The notes: generated by a model from the sequence alone, not told the origin. A stretch of DNA of 64,000 bases from JBEVJK01 sp040510195 (GCA_040510195.1 JBEVJK010000082.1:1-64000), one strand, 5' to 3'. Counted from the first letter of the stretch, positions 33,418-41,511 are shown. Numbers and translations are program-made.

Positions 33418-33442
33418 GGCGCTGCAGGAGGCCTGCAGCGCC
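33418..33442. other. Hairpin between binding-protein and ATPase genes
   Basis: GGCGCTGCAGG-AGG-CCTGCAGCGCC is a perfect 11-bp stem in the 75-bp gap after the binding-protein gene. There is no T-run. In sugar ABC operons such a structure often protects the 5' part of the mRNA, giving more binding protein than ATPase and permease. Confidence 0.6.
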
Positions 33443-33474
33443 GGGTTGGCGTAGGTCGGGCTTCGCGCCCGCGC

Positions 33475-34599
33475 CTACTGGTTCTCCTTGGTCTGCCCCA
33501 TGATCTCCTGTGCGGTGAAGTTGATGCCGCAGGTCGGGAAGGCGTTGCCGACGAAGAAGGTGTCGGACTGGTCGGGATAGAAGTCCTGGCCTTCCTTGAA
33601 GTCCGGGTCTTCGACGATGGCCAGCGGCAGCTTGACCGATTGCGGCACGACCTGGCCGTCGAGCGCGGCGAGCGCCGTCTTGATCGCCACCGCCACCTGT
33701 GCGGGGCCGGTCCCGGCCGACGAGCATTTCAGCCCTTCGCCCGCGAACTTGGCGCAGAACTTGCGAAAGCCGTTCTCGGTCTCGCCGCCGAACGGCACGA
33801 ACGGATGCTTGGCGTCGATCATCGCCTGCACGACGCCGGTGTCGCCGCCCTGCGCGGTGATGCCGTCGAATTTCTTGTGGACGGCGATGGCGTCCGCCGT
33901 CGCCTTCTGCGCCGTCGGGTCATCCCACTTGCCGAGCACCTCGACCACTTCCCACGGCTTACCGGTGGCGTCGAAGGTCTCGTGGATGCCGTTGTGACGG
34001 TCTGTGTCCACCGACGTGCCGGCCACGCCGCGCACCTCGAGGACCTTGCCGCCCTCCGGCAGATGCTTGGCCAGCCAGTTCGCCCACAGCACGCCGAGCC
34101 CCTTCTGGTCGACATTGACGTTGATGGCGTCTTCGGTGTCGAGGATGTTGTCGAAGGCGACCAGGATGACCCCTGCCTCCTTGGCGCGCTTGATGACGGG
34201 CGCGAAGGCGGTCGGGTTCTGCGCGTTGACCACCACGGCGTCGAAGCCGGAATCGATGAAGTTGTTGATCGCCGAGATCTGCGCCGGCACGTCCTCGCCG
34301 GTCGACACGACCTTGAACTCTTTCAGCTTGGCGGCCACGTCCGGCTGCGCCGCGTAGGCCTTGGCCGTCTGGATCATCTGGATGCGCCAGGTGTTGGCGA
34401 TGTAGCCGTTGGCGAGCCCGATCCGGTACGGCCCTTCTTTCTTCGGATATTTGAAGAACTTGGTCTCCGCCGCCCACGGAACGAAGCATTCCGCTTCGGC
34501 GGCAGGTCCGCTGACGATCTCGGGATCGGCGATGGCCGACGTGGATAGAAGCGCCAGCGCGGTGGCGGCCACCAGGCCGCCCGCGAGTTTCTTGATCAT
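33475..34599 (-). CDS. Sugar ABC transporter substrate-binding protein
   Basis: The protein is 374 aa, with a signal peptide (MIKKLAGGLVAATALALL..SAIA-D). It is a periplasmic type 1 binding fold: YRIGLANGYIANTWRIQM, DAVVVNAQNPTAFAPVIKRA, GVILVAFDN, GKVLEVRGVAGTSVD and DGITAQGGD. Cys residues (AECFVPW, FRKFCAKF, LKCSS, FPTCGI) could form disulfides. GGGAGGA precedes the ATG. It is the first gene of the operon. Confidence 0.93.
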   Translation of the reverse strand: MIKKLAGGLVAATALALLSTSAIADPEIVSGPAAEAECFVPWAAETKFFKYPKKEGPYRIGLANGYIANTWRIQMIQTAKAYAAQPDVAAKLKEFKVVSTGEDVPAQISAINNFIDSGFDAVVVNAQNPTAFAPVIKRAKEAGVILVAFDNILDTEDAINVNVDQKGLGVLWANWLAKHLPEGGKVLEVRGVAGTSVDTDRHNGIHETFDATGKPWEVVEVLGKWDDPTAQKATADAIAVHKKFDGITAQGGDTGVVQAMIDAKHPFVPFGGETENGFRKFCAKFAGEGLKCSSAGTGPAQVAVAIKTALAALDGQVVPQSVKLPLAIVEDPDFKEGQDFYPDQSDTFFVGNAFPTCGINFTAQEIMGQTKENQ

Positions 34600-34693
34600 G
34601 GATGTCCTCCCAACGAGCTGCGATCAGGTGGATGCAGTCGAGGCAATCCGCAACAGACCGTTCGCGCCGCTCCCGAAGCAGCGACGGAGGTTC

Positions 34694-34744
34694 TCAACCC
34701 AAGTCTGCAGAAGACGTGTCCCGATTGCTCTCCGACGACGCCAT
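34694..34744 (-). CDS. Possible 16-codon leader ORF
   Basis: It starts with ATG at 34744, with GGGAGGAG six bases upstream, and stops at TGA 34694. The product starts MASSESNRD. It lies between the GntR-type operator and the binding-protein gene, in the expected mRNA leader. The strong ribosome site with no further gene suggests a leader peptide or a decoy; it may also be chance. Confidence 0.3.
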   Translation of the reverse strand: MASSESNRDTSSADLG

Positions 34745-34774
34745 CGGTCTCCTCCCAATGTCACGTCGCCAAGG

Positions 34775-34790
34775 ATGGTAGCGCTACCAT
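34775..34790. promoter_or_regulatory. GntR/LacI-type operator
   Basis: ATGGTAGCGCTACCAT is a perfect 16-bp palindrome with the central CG typical of LacI-family operators and similar to E. coli GntR sites. It lies between the regulator gene and the ABC operon, about 175 bp before the binding-protein ATG. Confidence 0.7.
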
Positions 34791-34853
34791 GCGCGTCTGT
34801 AAAGACGGCTGTTCTTGAATTGGAAAGTCGAGGGAAGAAAGCGTGCCTGCCGT

Positions 34854-35933
34854 TTACATGGGGCCGGCGGTGCTGTCGCGGGCGACGACCTCGAACCCCA
34901 AGTCGACGATGCGCTCCTCGACGGGCTCGCCCCGCATCGCTGCCTTCACCATCGCGGCGGCGCGATAGCCGATGTCGTAGCGATGGGTGCGCACGCTGGT
35001 GATGGAAGGGTAGGCGACTTGCATCATGTCCAGGTCGTTGAAGCCGCAGATGCCGATCTGCCTCGGCACGCCGAGCGACGCATAGTGGCATTCGAACAGC
35101 ACGCCGAGCGCCAAATCGTCATTGTTGCAGAAGACGCCGTCGATCGTCGGCACCCGGGCCAGCGCGTCGCGCAGCAGCTCGCGGCCGAGCGACACGCTTG
35201 AGGGGATGGGCGTTGTGCTCACCAGGCGCGGCTCGAACAGGCCGGCCGCCTCCATCGCCTGCCGATACCCCGCCAGCCGGCGCTGCGAGCGCGGGTCCAT
35301 GCGCGCCCCGATGAAGCCGATCCGCCGATAGCCGCGCGACAGCATGTGCTCGGTCGCCGCGCGGCCGCCGTCGAAATGCGAGAACCCGACGCACATGTCG
35401 ACCGGGTCGGGCCCGGCTTCCATGATCTGGACGACCGGGCAGCCCGCCGCCTCCAGCAGCGTCCGCGTCTGCGGTGTCTGGTCGAGCCCCGAGACGATCA
35501 GCGCCGCCGGCCGCTGGCCGAGGAACACCTTGAGCAGCCTCTCCTCCTCCAGCCCGGAATAGTGTGTGTGGCCAATCTGGATCTGGAAGCGGGTGTCGAC
35601 CAGGCCGTCATAAATGCCGCGCACCACGTCGGCAAAGACGTTGTTGGTTAGGGAGGGGACCAGAACGCCGACCACGTCGGCGCGCGCCGAGGCCAGGGCC
35701 CGCGCATTGCGGTCGGGCACGTAGCCCAGCGCCCGCACCGCCGCGTCGATCTGCGCGCGCAATGTAACGGAGACGCGGTCGGGCTCGCGCAGCGCCCGCG
35801 ACACGGTGATGGCGCCCACCCCGGCCAGCCGCGCCACGTCGGCGAGCGTCGGACGCCCGCCGCCGCGGCGCGAGGGCCGCCTGCCGGCACCGCCGGCAGT
35901 GTCTTCCTGGGCTGGCTCCTGCCGTCGCGCCAT
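34854..35933 (-). CDS. LacI-family regulator, GntR (gluconate) type
   Basis: The protein is 359 aa from the ATG at 35933. The HTH is RPTLADVARLAGVGAITVSR (about 27-46). The effector domain follows E. coli GntR closely in pattern: VLVPSLTNNVFADVVRGI, HYSGLEEERLLKVFL, GFSHFDGGRAATEHM, IGFIGARMD, IDGVFCNNDDLALGVLFEC and GICGFNDLDMMQ. It probably represses the adjacent transporter-gluconokinase operon and is released by gluconate or a related sugar acid. Confidence 0.88.
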   Translation of the reverse strand: MARRQEPAQEDTAGGAGRRPSRRGGGRPTLADVARLAGVGAITVSRALREPDRVSVTLRAQIDAAVRALGYVPDRNARALASARADVVGVLVPSLTNNVFADVVRGIYDGLVDTRFQIQIGHTHYSGLEEERLLKVFLGQRPAALIVSGLDQTPQTRTLLEAAGCPVVQIMEAGPDPVDMCVGFSHFDGGRAATEHMLSRGYRRIGFIGARMDPRSQRRLAGYRQAMEAAGLFEPRLVSTTPIPSSVSLGRELLRDALARVPTIDGVFCNNDDLALGVLFECHYASLGVPRQIGICGFNDLDMMQVAYPSITSVRTHRYDIGYRAAAMVKAAMRGEPVEERIVDLGFEVVARDSTAGPM

Positions 35934-35944
35934 GGCGGTGGCCG

Positions 35945-36577
35945 TCAGTCGGCCGCAGCGGCCGGCGGGGGTTCCGTCTCGGCCGGCTCGGGCTTCGGCG
36001 TGCCTGGCTCCGCCGGCGGCGCTTCGGGATCGGCGCCATCCTGCGGGACGGCGACCGACGCCGGCGCCGTGCGCGTGAAGGTGACGCCATCGAAGACCAC
36101 GGTGGAAAAGTCGGGGGCCGACATCTTGCGCGTCGAGCCGTCGTCGCACATGAACATCGGCCAACCGGCGTCGTAGCAGAACAGCTCCCGGCAAAGGCTG
36201 CTCACGCAATTGCCCTCCGTCACCGAGAAGCGGCCGTCGTCGAGCCGGCGGATCAGGCTCCCATTCGGCGCTCGCCACGTCCAGCGCTCGTCGCCATAGT
36301 CGGCCGGATTGATCAGCCCTGCCACACCGATGCTGCCGAGCGACCGCTCCAGGAGAAGGCGATATTGCGTCATGGCGCGCGAATAGCCGCTCAGCGCCGG
36401 ACCGCCCGTGACATAGGTCCACAGCATCTGCGGCGAGAACAGCGCGCTCTCCGCCTTGCCGGCTCCGCCGACCGAGGAGGCGCCGGCGACCACGACCAGG
36501 GCCGCGGCAAGGGTCGAGGCGGCGCCCCGGCGACAAAGCCGGAGCCGCTCCGCTGCCATGCGGACCATCACCTGCAT
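35945..36577 (-). CDS. Exported protein with Pro-rich tail, unknown function
   Basis: The protein is 210 aa. The N-terminus is hydrophobic with basic residues (signal peptide or anchor, about 16-42). The middle contains paired cysteines (GNCVSSLCRELFCYD, MFMCDDGS). The end is a Glu/Pro/Ala-rich low-complexity tail that looks wall-spanning or disordered. The family was not recognised. A later ATG (residue 7) is possible. It lies 11 bp upstream of the lacI gene. Confidence 0.65.
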   Translation of the reverse strand: MQVMVRMAAERLRLCRRGAASTLAAALVVVAGASSVGGAGKAESALFSPQMLWTYVTGGPALSGYSRAMTQYRLLLERSLGSIGVAGLINPADYGDERWTWRAPNGSLIRRLDDGRFSVTEGNCVSSLCRELFCYDAGWPMFMCDDGSTRKMSAPDFSTVVFDGVTFTRTAPASVAVPQDGADPEAPPAEPGTPKPEPAETEPPPAAAAD

Positions 36578-36680
36578 CGCGTCCTTCCCCGTCTCGGACC
36601 ACGCTGCGGCCGCCGGGCGACCGCAGACCTGCCAAGGTTATCGCAGATTCGCCGCTCTTGCCGCAGCTTTCTGTTACAGC

Positions 36681-36699
36681 CCGCGCTCATAAAGCGCGG
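36681..36699. other. Inverted repeat between divergent genes
   Basis: CCGCGCT-CATAA-AGCGCGG is a perfect 7-bp stem in the gap between the exported-protein gene and the SDR gene. It could be an operator or a hairpin. No T-run is present. Confidence 0.3.
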
Positions 36700-36768
36700 C
36701 GGATCATTTCGCCGGTTCCGGCGTTCCCCGTCGATGACCCCGAATTGCTCTATGAGAGGCTGACGACG

Positions 36769-37758
36769 ATGGAAGGCTCCGGCAACAAGAACCGTTCGGC
36801 TGCAGCCGAGGCCAGGCAGCGCGACGTCCAGCGAGAGGTCGACGGCAAGGACGCGGCGCGCGGCAAGTCCGCCAAGAAAAAGCGCGGCGCGATGCAGGCA
36901 GGGGCGCGCCGCTATCCCGCGCCGCCTTTTCCGCCGCAGCACCAGCCGAAGCCGGGTGCCGAGCGCAAGCTCGACCCCAAGCCGATGTACGACGCGCCCT
37001 TCTATCGCGGCTCCGGCAAGCTCGACGGCAAGGTCGCGCTGATCACCGGAGGCGATTCGGGCATCGGTCGCGCCGTTGCGGTGCTCTACGCCCGCGAGGG
37101 GGCCGACGTCGCGATCGGCTACCTTGAGGCCGAGCAGGCCGACGCCGAGGCGACCAAGGAGGCGGTCGAGGCCGAAGGCAGGACTTGCATTCTCTTGCCC
37201 GGCGACGTCGCCGACCGCGACTATTGCCGTAAGGCGGTCGCAGCCACCGTCGAGGCTCTCGGACGACTCGACGTGCTGGTCAACAACGCGGCCTTCCAGG
37301 TTCACACGAAGCGGCTGGAAGACCTGTCGCCGGAGCATTTCGACCTGACGCTGAAGACCAACCTCTACGGCTACTTCCATATGGCGCAGGCCGCGGTGCC
37401 GCGCATGAAGCCCGGCTCCGCGATCGTCAACACAGGCTCAGTGACGGGCATCGACGGCTCCAAGGAGCTGCTCGACTATTCGATGACCAAGGGCGGCATC
37501 CACGCCTTTACCCGAGCCCTGGCCGGCAGCCTCGTCGACAAGGGCATCCGGGTGAACTGCGTGGCGCCGGGTCCCGTCTGGACGCCGCTCAACCCGTCGG
37601 ACAAGGAAGCCGAGGACGTCTCAAAGTTTGGATCGCAAACGCCGATGAAACGGCCGGCCCAGCCGGAGGAAATCGCTCCGGCTTACGTCTTCCTGGCCTC
37701 GCCTCACTGCTCCAGCTACATCACGGGAGAGATTCTGCCGATCGTCGGCGGCTACTGA
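36769..37758 (+). CDS. SDR family oxidoreductase (YghA-like)
   Basis: The protein is 329 aa from the ATG at 36769. It has a basic, low-complexity N-terminal extension of about 75 residues, then an SDR domain with ALITGGDSGIGRAVAVLYA, VLVNNAAFQVH, Ser in NTGSVTGIDG and Tyr/Lys in LDYSMTKGGIHAF. The YITGEILPIVGGY terminus and TGGDSGIG motif are typical of the YghA/YhdG-like subfamily, which reduces aldehydes and is often stress-induced. Confidence 0.9.
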   Translation: MEGSGNKNRSAAAEARQRDVQREVDGKDAARGKSAKKKRGAMQAGARRYPAPPFPPQHQPKPGAERKLDPKPMYDAPFYRGSGKLDGKVALITGGDSGIGRAVAVLYAREGADVAIGYLEAEQADAEATKEAVEAEGRTCILLPGDVADRDYCRKAVAATVEALGRLDVLVNNAAFQVHTKRLEDLSPEHFDLTLKTNLYGYFHMAQAAVPRMKPGSAIVNTGSVTGIDGSKELLDYSMTKGGIHAFTRALAGSLVDKGIRVNCVAPGPVWTPLNPSDKEAEDVSKFGSQTPMKRPAQPEEIAPAYVFLASPHCSSYITGEILPIVGGY

Positions 37759-37795
37759 TCGCGGCGCCGGGAACCCGAAGCCTCCAGATGGGTTA

Positions 37796-38020
37796 ATGAT
37801 GCCGAGAGCCGCATTGAGGTTGGCTGGCGTGAGCCTCGATACCTATCACAGCCTTGGCCTGACCGTGCGGGCGAGCCCCCGCAAGGTGGTGCGCGCCACG
37901 CGTCGGCCGGCAGATTGGCTCCACGCCGCCCAGCTTCGCGCCGTGCGCAAGGCCTTCTACCGCGACATGCTACGCTACCACCGGGCGGCGCAACGCCTGG
38001 CACGTGAATTTCGATGGTGA
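37796..38020 (+). CDS. Small basic protein, tentative
   Basis: The product is 74 aa, strongly basic, with VSLDTYHSLGLTVRASPRK and a helical RKAFYRDMLRYHRAAQRLAR. The amino-acid pattern looks protein-like. The ribosome site is poor, but GGAAC-N18-TT at 37770-37794 fits the loose RpoE2 rule and would make the message nearly leaderless. No family was recognised. Confidence 0.35.
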   Translation: MMPRAALRLAGVSLDTYHSLGLTVRASPRKVVRATRRPADWLHAAQLRAVRKAFYRDMLRYHRAAQRLAREFRW

Positions 38021-38060
38021 GGGAAGCCCCCGCCTCCCGATAGCCGGGTCGGTCGGCCGC

Positions 38061-38285
38061 TCAGGATGGCTTCTTGGCCCTGCTTGCCTTCGGCTTTGCT
38101 GTTCCAGGGGCGGCTGCCGGCTTGGCACCGGGCTTTGCACGAGGCCGCTTGGCGGGCGCCTCGCTGCCTCCGACCTCGCGCTCCGCCTGCTCCCAATGGC
38201 GCCTGTCGGCACCGTGCGGGCGTCCCTCTTTCTCCCAGAGCTCATGTGCCTTCTCGCGGATGCGGCTCTCTCGATCGCCAGGCAT
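38061..38285 (-). CDS. DUF2934 family protein
   Basis: The protein is 74 aa, with AGGAGG upstream. Residues 5-40 (ESRIREKAHELWEKEGRPHG, then WEQAEREV) are the DUF2934 motif, common in stress-related small proteins of rhizobia. The Lys/Ala/Pro-rich tail (about 45-74) is histone-like and may bind nucleic acid. It is 135 bp downstream of the next gene on the same strand and may be cotranscribed. Confidence 0.85.
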   Translation of the reverse strand: MPGDRESRIREKAHELWEKEGRPHGADRRHWEQAEREVGGSEAPAKRPRAKPGAKPAAAPGTAKPKASRAKKPS

Positions 38286-38420
38286 ATGCGTCCTCCTGTT
38301 GGAAGCCGTGAGTCAGTCCGGGAAGGATTGCGGCAGCGGCCGCAGATTGTCCAGTGCGATTTGGGAAATCTCGGCGAAAACGGTTCGCCTGCGGGATCGG
38401 CCGCGAACGGCCGCGAGCCC

Positions 38421-38648
38421 CTACGCGCCGCCCACCCGGCGCCGCTCTTCGCGCTGCCGGCGCAGCACTTCGTCAGTCCCGATCGGGGCCTTCTTCGGGC
38501 AGCCGGGGATGACGGTCGACACGACGGAGATCGGATCGCTCGCCGGAAACGAATCCTCCAGGCCCTCCACGAGCTGCTCTTCCAGGGTCTGACGGTCCTC
38601 CGCCCGCCCCGGGGTCCTTCGCTTGCGGATCTTGGTCAAGGCGTTCAT
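38421..38648 (-). CDS. Small DSFPASDP-motif stress-type protein
   Basis: The protein is 75 aa from the ATG at 38648, with GAGGAG upstream. The central LVEGLEDSFPASDPISVVS is a recurring motif of short rhizobial proteins of unknown function; both ends are basic. An exact EcfG-type promoter lies at 38681-38705, giving a leader of about 26 bases. Confidence 0.75.
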   Translation of the reverse strand: MNALTKIRKRRTPGRAEDRQTLEEQLVEGLEDSFPASDPISVVSTVIPGCPKKAPIGTDEVLRRQREERRRVGGA

Positions 38649-38680
38649 GGCGGACTCCTCGAATCGTGCAGGTCCAAGGC

Positions 38681-38705
38681 AACGTCGCGTCCTGGGGATT
38701 GTTCC
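38681..38705 (-). promoter_or_regulatory. EcfG (general stress sigma) promoter
   Basis: On the minus strand GGAAC-N16-CGTT, both boxes exact, 33 bp upstream of the DSFPASDP gene. It may also serve the DUF2934 gene behind it. Confidence 0.65.
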
Positions 38706-39023
38706 GCGCGCCGCCGGATGCGCCTCCGCATGAGCAGTTCTGCCCATGGCGGCTGTCGGGGCATCGGCTAGACTTGCGAGGTCGCGGTCATCCTCGATAC
38801 GTCGTCGCCGCGATTGCGCCCGGCCGAGCCCGTCCCCACCCGCACGCCGACCGGGCGCACCCGGGTGGGCGCGAGAAGACGACGTACCGTAAACACCCGC
38901 TCGCCGCCCTGAGTCCTCGCGCCCGGCTCCCTTCATGCCGGACTTCCTCGATTGCCGCCATCGAAACGCTGGCTTAACCCTACGCGGTAAGGTTAGCACC
39001 CGCCGGCGGGCGTCGCGCTCGCC
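38706..39023. other. Gene-free stretch with palindromes
   Basis: No convincing gene. It contains an ACCCGGGT-centred GC palindrome (about 38854-38871) and an imperfect palindrome TAACC-N11-GGTTA around 38980-39000 that could be an operator. Otherwise I see nothing. Confidence 0.4.
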
Positions 39024-39143
39024 TCACCCTGGCATCCCGCCGAAGGCCAGGAACAGCGCTAGCAGGAAGACCGCCACGAGAATCGCCAAGATCGAGCGCT
39101 TCTGCCAGGAAGGCGGAGGCGCATCCCAGTTGTAGGAGGTCAT
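39024..39143 (-). CDS. 39-aa single-pass membrane peptide
   Basis: From the ATG at 39143, with AAGGATA upstream, the product is 39 aa. It has a short polar head (YNWDAPPPSWQKR) and one membrane helix SILAILVAVFLLALFLAFGG. In-frame ATGs at 39158 and 39242 would lengthen it but without a better ribosome site. The function is unknown; the form is typical of small stress or complex-regulating membrane peptides. Confidence 0.55.
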   Translation of the reverse strand: MTSYNWDAPPPSWQKRSILAILVAVFLLALFLAFGGMPG

Positions 39144-39386
39144 CAGGTATCCTTCCATGAGCTCATTCGAACACAACGCAGGCTCATGAGCGCCGATCAG
39201 AGAAACGGCACAGCCTTTGAAGGTTGCGTTCAGATGTCCCAAAATGAGACTTTTCCCTATAAAAAGTTTAAATTGTCGTAGTTAAGAAATTCTTACTCAG
39301 AACCTGTTCACAGGCATCTATGAGTTTCAGCTTGGTCATGCTAAATGCGCTGATATCGACTTTCCATTGATGGGACGCTGCAGCGC

Positions 39387-39794
39387 ATGAGCCATACTCC
39401 GATGAGCGACAAGGACGTCTCGGTGGCCGCGGATATCGTCGCCGCCTATGTTTCGAACAATTCGGTTCCCATCACTCAGCTGTCGACGCTGATCGCCGAC
39501 GTCCATCAGGCGTTGCTGGGTCTCCGATCCGATCGCGACCTGCCGCTGACGGCTCCCGTGCCGGCGGTCCCGCCGAAGAAATCGGTCCATCCGGACTACT
39601 TGGTGTGCCTGGAGGACGGGCGGAAGTTCAAGTCGTTGAAGCGGCATCTGCGCAGCCGCTATCACATGACGCCGGAGGACTACCGCCGCAAATGGAACCT
39701 GCCGCCCGACTATCCCATGGTGGCGCCCAACTACGCGGCGCGTCGCTCGGAGCTGGCCAAGGGCATGGGCCTGGGCAGCGTCATCAGCCGATAG
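39387..39794 (+). CDS. MucR/Ros family transcriptional regulator
   Basis: The protein is 135 aa. The N-terminal oligomerisation region (MSDKDVSVAADIVAAYVSNN) is followed by the Ros zinc-finger fold VCLEDGRKFKSLKRHLRSRY and HMTPEDYRRKWNLP. The usual second Cys is Asp (C-x2-D), as in Mesorhizobium homologues that fold without zinc. MucR binds AT-rich DNA with T-A steps and controls exopolysaccharide, motility and symbiosis genes, and usually represses itself. The 60 bp AT-rich tract upstream (39240-39300) is a plausible target. Confidence 0.92.
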   Translation: MSHTPMSDKDVSVAADIVAAYVSNNSVPITQLSTLIADVHQALLGLRSDRDLPLTAPVPAVPPKKSVHPDYLVCLEDGRKFKSLKRHLRSRYHMTPEDYRRKWNLPPDYPMVAPNYAARRSELAKGMGLGSVISR

Positions 39795-39815
39795 GCGGAA
39801 GGCCGCATCTAAAAG

Positions 39816-39844
39816 TTGACTTCTACAGTTTAGAATCATTCTAA
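39816..39844 (+). promoter_or_regulatory. Promoter of the imelysin-bfr operon
   Basis: TTGACT (39816-39821) and TTCTAA (39839-39844) are separated by 17 bp, so they could be the -35 and -10 boxes. The Irr box covers the -10 region, which would allow repression. Confidence 0.45.
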
Positions 39845-39845
39845 C
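39829..39845. promoter_or_regulatory. Irr iron-control element (ICE box)
   Basis: TTTAGAATCATTCTAAC differs at one position from the ICE consensus TTTAGAA-N3-TTCTAAA bound by Irr in rhizobia. It lies upstream of the imelysin/bacterioferritin operon and would repress it when iron and heme are low. Confidence 0.75.
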
Positions 39846-40153
39846 CTATTGAAGTCATACGCCTTTTCAAGTGATTTCAGTTGACTTCGGCAGCCGATGC
39901 GGCTTACTGGCAGCGCGGCCTGCGGGCCGCACCCCTTTGATGTCAGGGCCTTGAACCCTTTCGATTGGAGGCTGCGATGGGGCACACGACTCCGCCGCGC
40001 ATCGGCGCGGACCAGCCGGCTGAGTCCGGGGCGGGCTACATTGCCCGCCGTTCTCGCTGCTCCAATCCTTCCGGTTCAATCCTGTCTCGATTCGTCGTCG
40101 ACGCCGTTTTTCGCCCGCGCCGCAGGCGCGGCCGCTTATCCGAGGAGAGGATC
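39846..40153 (+). other. Long structured leader of the iron operon
   Basis: About 300 bases separate the putative promoter from the imelysin start. Three GC hairpins occur: GCGGCC-TGCG-GGCCGC (39915-39930), GGCGGGC-TACATT-GCCCGCC (40030-40049) and CCGCGCC-GCA-GGCGCGG (40115-40131), the last just before the ribosome site. A T5 run lies near 40107. No protein gene is convincing. It may be a regulatory leader. Confidence 0.4.
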
Positions 40154-41452
40154 ATGAGCATCATCGTCACGCGGCCGGTCAGGCACCTGCCGGCCATCCT
40201 TGCCACCGCCGCGTTGACGGCCGCCGTGTTCGTGCTGCCGGCAAAGGCGGCCACGGATGCAAAGGCGGTTCTCACGACCTATGCCGACATCGCTCTCGCC
40301 AAGTATGAGGATTCGCTGAGCACCGCCAAAACGCTGGACCAGGCGGTCGACGCGCTGATCGCCAAGCCGTCCGAAGCGACGCTGGCCGCTGCCCGCGAGG
40401 CCTGGAAGGCGGCGCGCATCCCCTATCAGCAGACGGAGGTCTATCGCTTCGGCAACGCCATCGTCGACGATTGGGAGGGCAGGGTAAACGCTTGGCCGCT
40501 CGACGAGGGGCTGATCGACTACGTCGACGCCGGCTATGGCACCGAGTCGGACGAGAACAGCCTCTACGTGGCCAACGTCGTCGCCAACACGTCCATCGAG
40601 ATCGACGGCGCCAAGGTGGACACCACGACGATCACGCCCGAGCTTCTGTCCGGCAAGCTGCAGGAGGCCGGCGACATCGAGGCCAACGTGGCGACCGGCT
40701 ATCACGCGATCGAGTTCCTGCTCTGGGGCCAGGACCTCAACGGCACCAAGGCAGGCGCCGGCAATCGTCCCTACACGGACTTCGACGTCGCCAATTGTAC
40801 CGGCGGCCACTGCGACCGCCGCGCCGCCTACCTGGCTGCGGCGAGCGACCTGCTGGTCACCGACCTCCAGGAGATGGTGGCCAATTGGGGACCGGACGGG
40901 CCGGCGCGCAAGGCGCTCCTCGACGGCGACGCCAAGGCGGGCATCTCCACCATCCTCACCGGGATGGGCTCGCTCTCCTATGGCGAGCTCGCCGGCGAGC
41001 GCATGAAGCTCGGCCTGCTGCTGCACGACCCCGAGGAAGAGCACGATTGCTTCTCCGACAACACCCACATCTCCCACCTCTACGACGCGATCGGCATCCG
41101 CAATGCCTATCTGGGCAGCTACAAGCGCGTCGACGGCAGCGTGGTCGAGGGCTCGTCGGTCGCCGCGATGGTCAAGGAGGTCGACCCCGCGCTCGACGCC
41201 GAGCTCTCCGGCAAGCTCGACGCCACCGTGGCCAAGATGGAGGCGATCCAGGCGCGCGCCGTCGGTGGCGAGGCTTACGACCAGCAGATCGGCGAGGGCA
41301 ATGCCGAAGGCAACGCCACCGTCCAGGCGGCGATCGACGCGCTGATCGACCAGACGCGCTCGATCGAGCGGGCGGTCGCGGCGCTCAAGCTCGACGCCAT
41401 CGCCTTCGAAGGCTCGGACAGCCTCGATGCCCCTGACAAGGTCTTCCAGTAG
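40154..41452 (+). CDS. Imelysin family protein (IrpA-like)
   Basis: The protein is 432 aa from the ATG at 40154, with GAGGAGAGG upstream. The signal peptide (AILATAALTAAVFVLPAKA-A) leads to the periplasm. Imelysin (peptidase M75) repeats are seen: YQQTEVYRFGNAIVDDWEGR, the GxHxxE motif in GYHAIEFLLWGQD, and CFSDNTHISHLYDAIGIRN. The family works in iron uptake or storage; GxHxxE is a proposed metal site. It is the first gene of the Irr-box operon. Confidence 0.92.
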   Translation: MSIIVTRPVRHLPAILATAALTAAVFVLPAKAATDAKAVLTTYADIALAKYEDSLSTAKTLDQAVDALIAKPSEATLAAAREAWKAARIPYQQTEVYRFGNAIVDDWEGRVNAWPLDEGLIDYVDAGYGTESDENSLYVANVVANTSIEIDGAKVDTTTITPELLSGKLQEAGDIEANVATGYHAIEFLLWGQDLNGTKAGAGNRPYTDFDVANCTGGHCDRRAAYLAAASDLLVTDLQEMVANWGPDGPARKALLDGDAKAGISTILTGMGSLSYGELAGERMKLGLLLHDPEEEHDCFSDNTHISHLYDAIGIRNAYLGSYKRVDGSVVEGSSVAAMVKEVDPALDAELSGKLDATVAKMEAIQARAVGGEAYDQQIGEGNAEGNATVQAAIDALIDQTRSIERAVAALKLDAIAFEGSDSLDAPDKVFQ

Positions 41453-41511
41453 GCCTTCGCGGCCAGCCAGTCGGCGCCCCGGCGCCGCCAGCCATTGAGT
41501 TAGAGTCGGAA

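Noticed and set aside
31912..34548. 878-aa plus-strand frame
   Set aside because: Antisense of the ABC ATPase and binding-protein genes, which carry clear Walker and signal-peptide motifs.
38004..38771. 255-aa plus-strand frame
   Set aside because: Antisense to DUF2934 and DSFPASDP genes, which have good ribosome sites and known motifs.
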